Shown: piece after piece, positions 62,459 through 64,000 of the stretch | How the letters are laid out: each line of letters opens with the position of its first letter | How positions within the stretch are numbered: the first letter of the stretch is position 1 | From: Cellulomonas terrae | Lineage (GTDB): Bacteria > Actinomycetota > Actinomycetes > Actinomycetales > Cellulomonadaceae | DNA: 64,000 nucleotides | Reading direction: 5' to 3' | Assembly (NCBI RefSeq): GCF_007990265.1 | Contig: NZ_BJWH01000021.1 | Location: forward strand, 19,456-83,455 | Position numbers and translations under genes: made by a program | The notes under the pieces: model-generated | Told to the model about the DNA's origin: nothing | Seen by the model: only the letters and a program-made list of their open reading frames with translations | The model's database searches: none

Positions 62459-62916
62459 TGGACCCGCTGCTCCTGCGGGGCGGGCGGCGGCGCGTCGTCC
62501 TGCGGCAGGTGCACGTCGTTGACGGTCACGTTGACCTCCACCACGTGCAGACCGGTCATCCGCTCGACGGCGCTGATGACGTTGCGACGCACGCCCTCGG
62601 CCAGGTCCGCGATCGAGACCCCGTACTCGGCGACGAGGTCGAGGTCGACCGCCGCCTCGGTGTCGCCGACCTCGACGGACACGCCCTGCGAGTAGTTCGT
62701 GCGCGCACCCGGGATGCGCTCGCGCAGGTTGCCGAGGGCCCGCGCGGTCCCTCCACCGAGTGCGTGGACGCCGCTGACCTCGCTGGCCGCGATGCCGGCG
62801 ATCTTGCTGACCACCGTGTCGGCGATCGTGGTGCTGCCCTCAGGCGTCACCAGAGCGCTCTGGCGGCTGCGGACGGTCGGGGACGTCGACGTCACTGTCG
62901 TGCCGGACTCGCTCAT
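62455..62916 (-). CDS. Asp23/Gls24-family envelope stress protein, first gene of cluster
   Basis: The 153-residue protein has a serine/threonine-rich start and the family core: TIADTVVSKIAGIAASEVSG, GVHALGGGTARALG and YGVSIADLAEGVRRNVISAV, ending in a Pro/Gln tail. The ATG at 62916 is supported by AGAGGA, four to five bases upstream, over a longer in-frame start at 62985. It opens a run of six tightly packed genes down to 60387 and is divergent from the sigma factor gene with 139 bases between, where shared promoters must lie. Confidence 0.85.
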   Translation of the reverse strand: MSESGTTVTSTSPTVRSRQSALVTPEGSTTIADTVVSKIAGIAASEVSGVHALGGGTARALGNLRERIPGARTNYSQGVSVEVGDTEAAVDLDLVAEYGVSIADLAEGVRRNVISAVERMTGLHVVEVNVTVNDVHLPQDDAPPPAPQEQRVQ

Positions 62917-63055
62917 GAGATTCCTCTTTCGGACGGTGCGTGCTGCCTGGCACCCGGTTAGTCGCCGTTCTGCCGGATTCGTCACTCTCGCAGTGTGTGA
63001 TCTGGGTCACATCGCCGACGTGCGCGCCGCCCGTCCGGGAGGGACGCTGCGAGAG

Positions 63056-63610
63056 ATGAACGACGAGCGGAGTCCCGACGAGGTGCTGGCGCGCCGTGCC
63101 GCACTCGGCGACCGGGACGCGTTCACCGTGATCGTCGACCGACACGGTCCGGCCCTGTACCGCTACGCCCGTCGGATGCTCGACGACCCGTACGAGACCG
63201 AGGACTGCCTGCAGGAGGCCCTCGCCGCGGCATGGAGCGCTCTGCCGCAGTTCGAGGGCAGGTCCTCGCTGCGCACCTGGCTCTTCGCGCTCACCGCGCA
63301 CAAGGTGCGGTCCTCGCAGCGTCGGCGGATCCGGACAGCACTCCCGCTCCCCTTCGCGCCCAGCGAGGAGGTGGACACCCACGCTGCGGACCCGGAGGAG
63401 TCGGCCGTGGGCGCCGACCTGGTGACCGCTCTGAACGCCGCACTGCGCGAGCTTCCGCCCGGCCCGCGCTCGACATGGCTGCTGCGGGAGGTGGAGGGTC
63501 TGACCTACGACCAGATCGCAGAGGTGTCCGGGACGACGTCCAGCACCGTGCGCGGCCAGCTGCACCGGGCCCGCGCGCACCTGATCCAGCGGATGGAGGC
63601 GTGGCGATGA
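63056..63610 (+). CDS. ECF-type RNA polymerase sigma factor
   Basis: The 184-residue protein has sigma region 2 (DAFTVIVDRHGPALYRYARR, then DDPYETEDCLQEALAAAW) and region 4 (ALRELPPGPRSTWLLREVEG, then LTYDQIAEVSGTTSSTVRG), the ECF plan without region 3. GAGAG is directly before the ATG. It overlaps the next gene by four bases; that product is an Asp23-like protein rather than a recognisable zinc-type anti-sigma factor, so control may involve the neighbours. It is divergent from the Asp23 cluster and a likely regulator of it. Confidence 0.9.
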   Translation: MNDERSPDEVLARRAALGDRDAFTVIVDRHGPALYRYARRMLDDPYETEDCLQEALAAAWSALPQFEGRSSLRTWLFALTAHKVRSSQRRRIRTALPLPFAPSEEVDTHAADPEESAVGADLVTALNAALRELPPGPRSTWLLREVEGLTYDQIAEVSGTTSSTVRGQLHRARAHLIQRMEAWR

Positions 63611-64000
63611 ACGGTGAGCGGATCCTTGCTCAGGCCGCCCGCACGCTGCGCGAGCACACCGACGCCGGCTGGGTCGCGGTGCGCGAGGACGTCGTCGCGG
63701 TCGCCGTGCGCGCGTTCCGCCCGTCCGCACCCGTCCGCGGCCGCCTGCACGGCGGGGAGCTGTGGGTCGCGTCGACCGTCCTCGTGTCACGCGTACGTGA
63801 GGCCATCGCGGGGGTCGCGGGAGGCGGACCGCTGCGCATCGCGTGCACGACGACGGCCACCGACGACCTCGACCGGCTCACCATCGAGCTCGTCGCGCTC
63901 TACGGCACGCCACTGCTCCCGCTCGCCGACGAGGTGCGCCGGGTGGCCGCCGACGCGGTCGCGGCAACGCTGGGCACCGGTGCCCCGCCTGTGGACCGGG
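63607..64000 (+). CDS. Asp23-like protein (3' partial)
   Basis: The frame starts in an ATGA overlap with the sigma factor gene and is open to the window edge after 131 codons. The product starts MNGERILAQAARTLREHTDA and has GWVAVREDVVAVAVRAF, then GELWVASTVLVSRVREAIAG and LTIELVALYGTPLLPLADEV. This helix and beta pattern resembles Asp23-family proteins and those next to ECF sigma genes in actinobacteria. It may act as the partner or controller of the sigma factor. The end lies outside the window. Confidence 0.72.
   Translation, partial: MNGERILAQAARTLREHTDAGWVAVREDVVAVAVRAFRPSAPVRGRLHGGELWVASTVLVSRVREAIAGVAGGGPLRIACTTTATDDLDRLTIELVALYGTPLLPLADEVRRVAADAVAATLGTGAPPVDR

Overview
The window is high-GC DNA from an actinomycete. 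Evidence includes enzymes for coenzyme F420 synthesis and use (cofD, cofC, cofE and an fgd-like oxidoreductase), two ClpP genes beside trigger factor and clpX, many GTG starts with strong GGAGG ribosome sites, overlapping ATGA stop/start junctions, a Pls/PosA-type peptide synthetase and an Asp23/AmaP envelope cluster. A Cellulomonas-like member of the Micrococcales is a reasonable guess from gene content, but this was not tested by any search.

Left part (1-28.6 kb) is mainly core genome. It opens with a siderophore/metal importer (FecCD permease cut by the window edge, plus its ATPase) coupled to cofD. Then come a zinc-ribbon metallopeptidase with cofC, a DNA glycosylase, an ABC exporter next to a small membrane protein and a secreted amphipathic peptide (possible bacteriocin unit, 4.9-7.5 kb), a stunted LysR-type regulator, cofE-fgd, an M1 aminopeptidase coupled to a Pls/PosA-like synthetase, valS (archaeal-like type 2), an acyl-CoA ligase, a release-factor-like protein, chorismate mutase, clpX, clpP2, clpP1, tig, a family 1 glycosyltransferase and a DUF389 membrane protein. 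tRNA-Pro(UGG) and tRNA-Gly(UCC) follow.

From the tRNA-Gly gene to about 48.7 kb lies an accessory island of about 20 kb with every gene on the minus strand. Its tRNA end carries a coupled unit of a 44-residue protein, a tyrosine-recombinase-like protein without the usual catalytic residues, and a large DDE transposase, preceded by three unrecognised proteins. The middle (34.4-44.2 kb) is a six-gene defence operon: XRE-like regulator, HicA-fold protein lacking the toxin histidine, a Cas4/Dna2-like iron-sulphur nuclease with long C-terminal extension, an SF1 helicase carrying a frameshift in motif VI, and a type III restriction-modification pair (mod, res). Behind it is a Gabija-like pair (OLD ATPase/TOPRIM nuclease plus UvrD-type helicase).

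The right part (48.7-64 kb) returns to core-like genes. It holds a pair of CNNM/CorC membrane proteins, a cation/proton antiporter, a glycosyltransferase coupled to a HEAT-repeat/GT4 fusion, a short zone of decayed genes, an arsenic resistance locus with two fusion proteins (ArsR-ArsC and aquaglyceroporin-ArsC) around a palindromic operator, an anti-sigma-type ATPase, and an Asp23/Gls24 envelope-stress cluster divergent from an ECF sigma factor gene.
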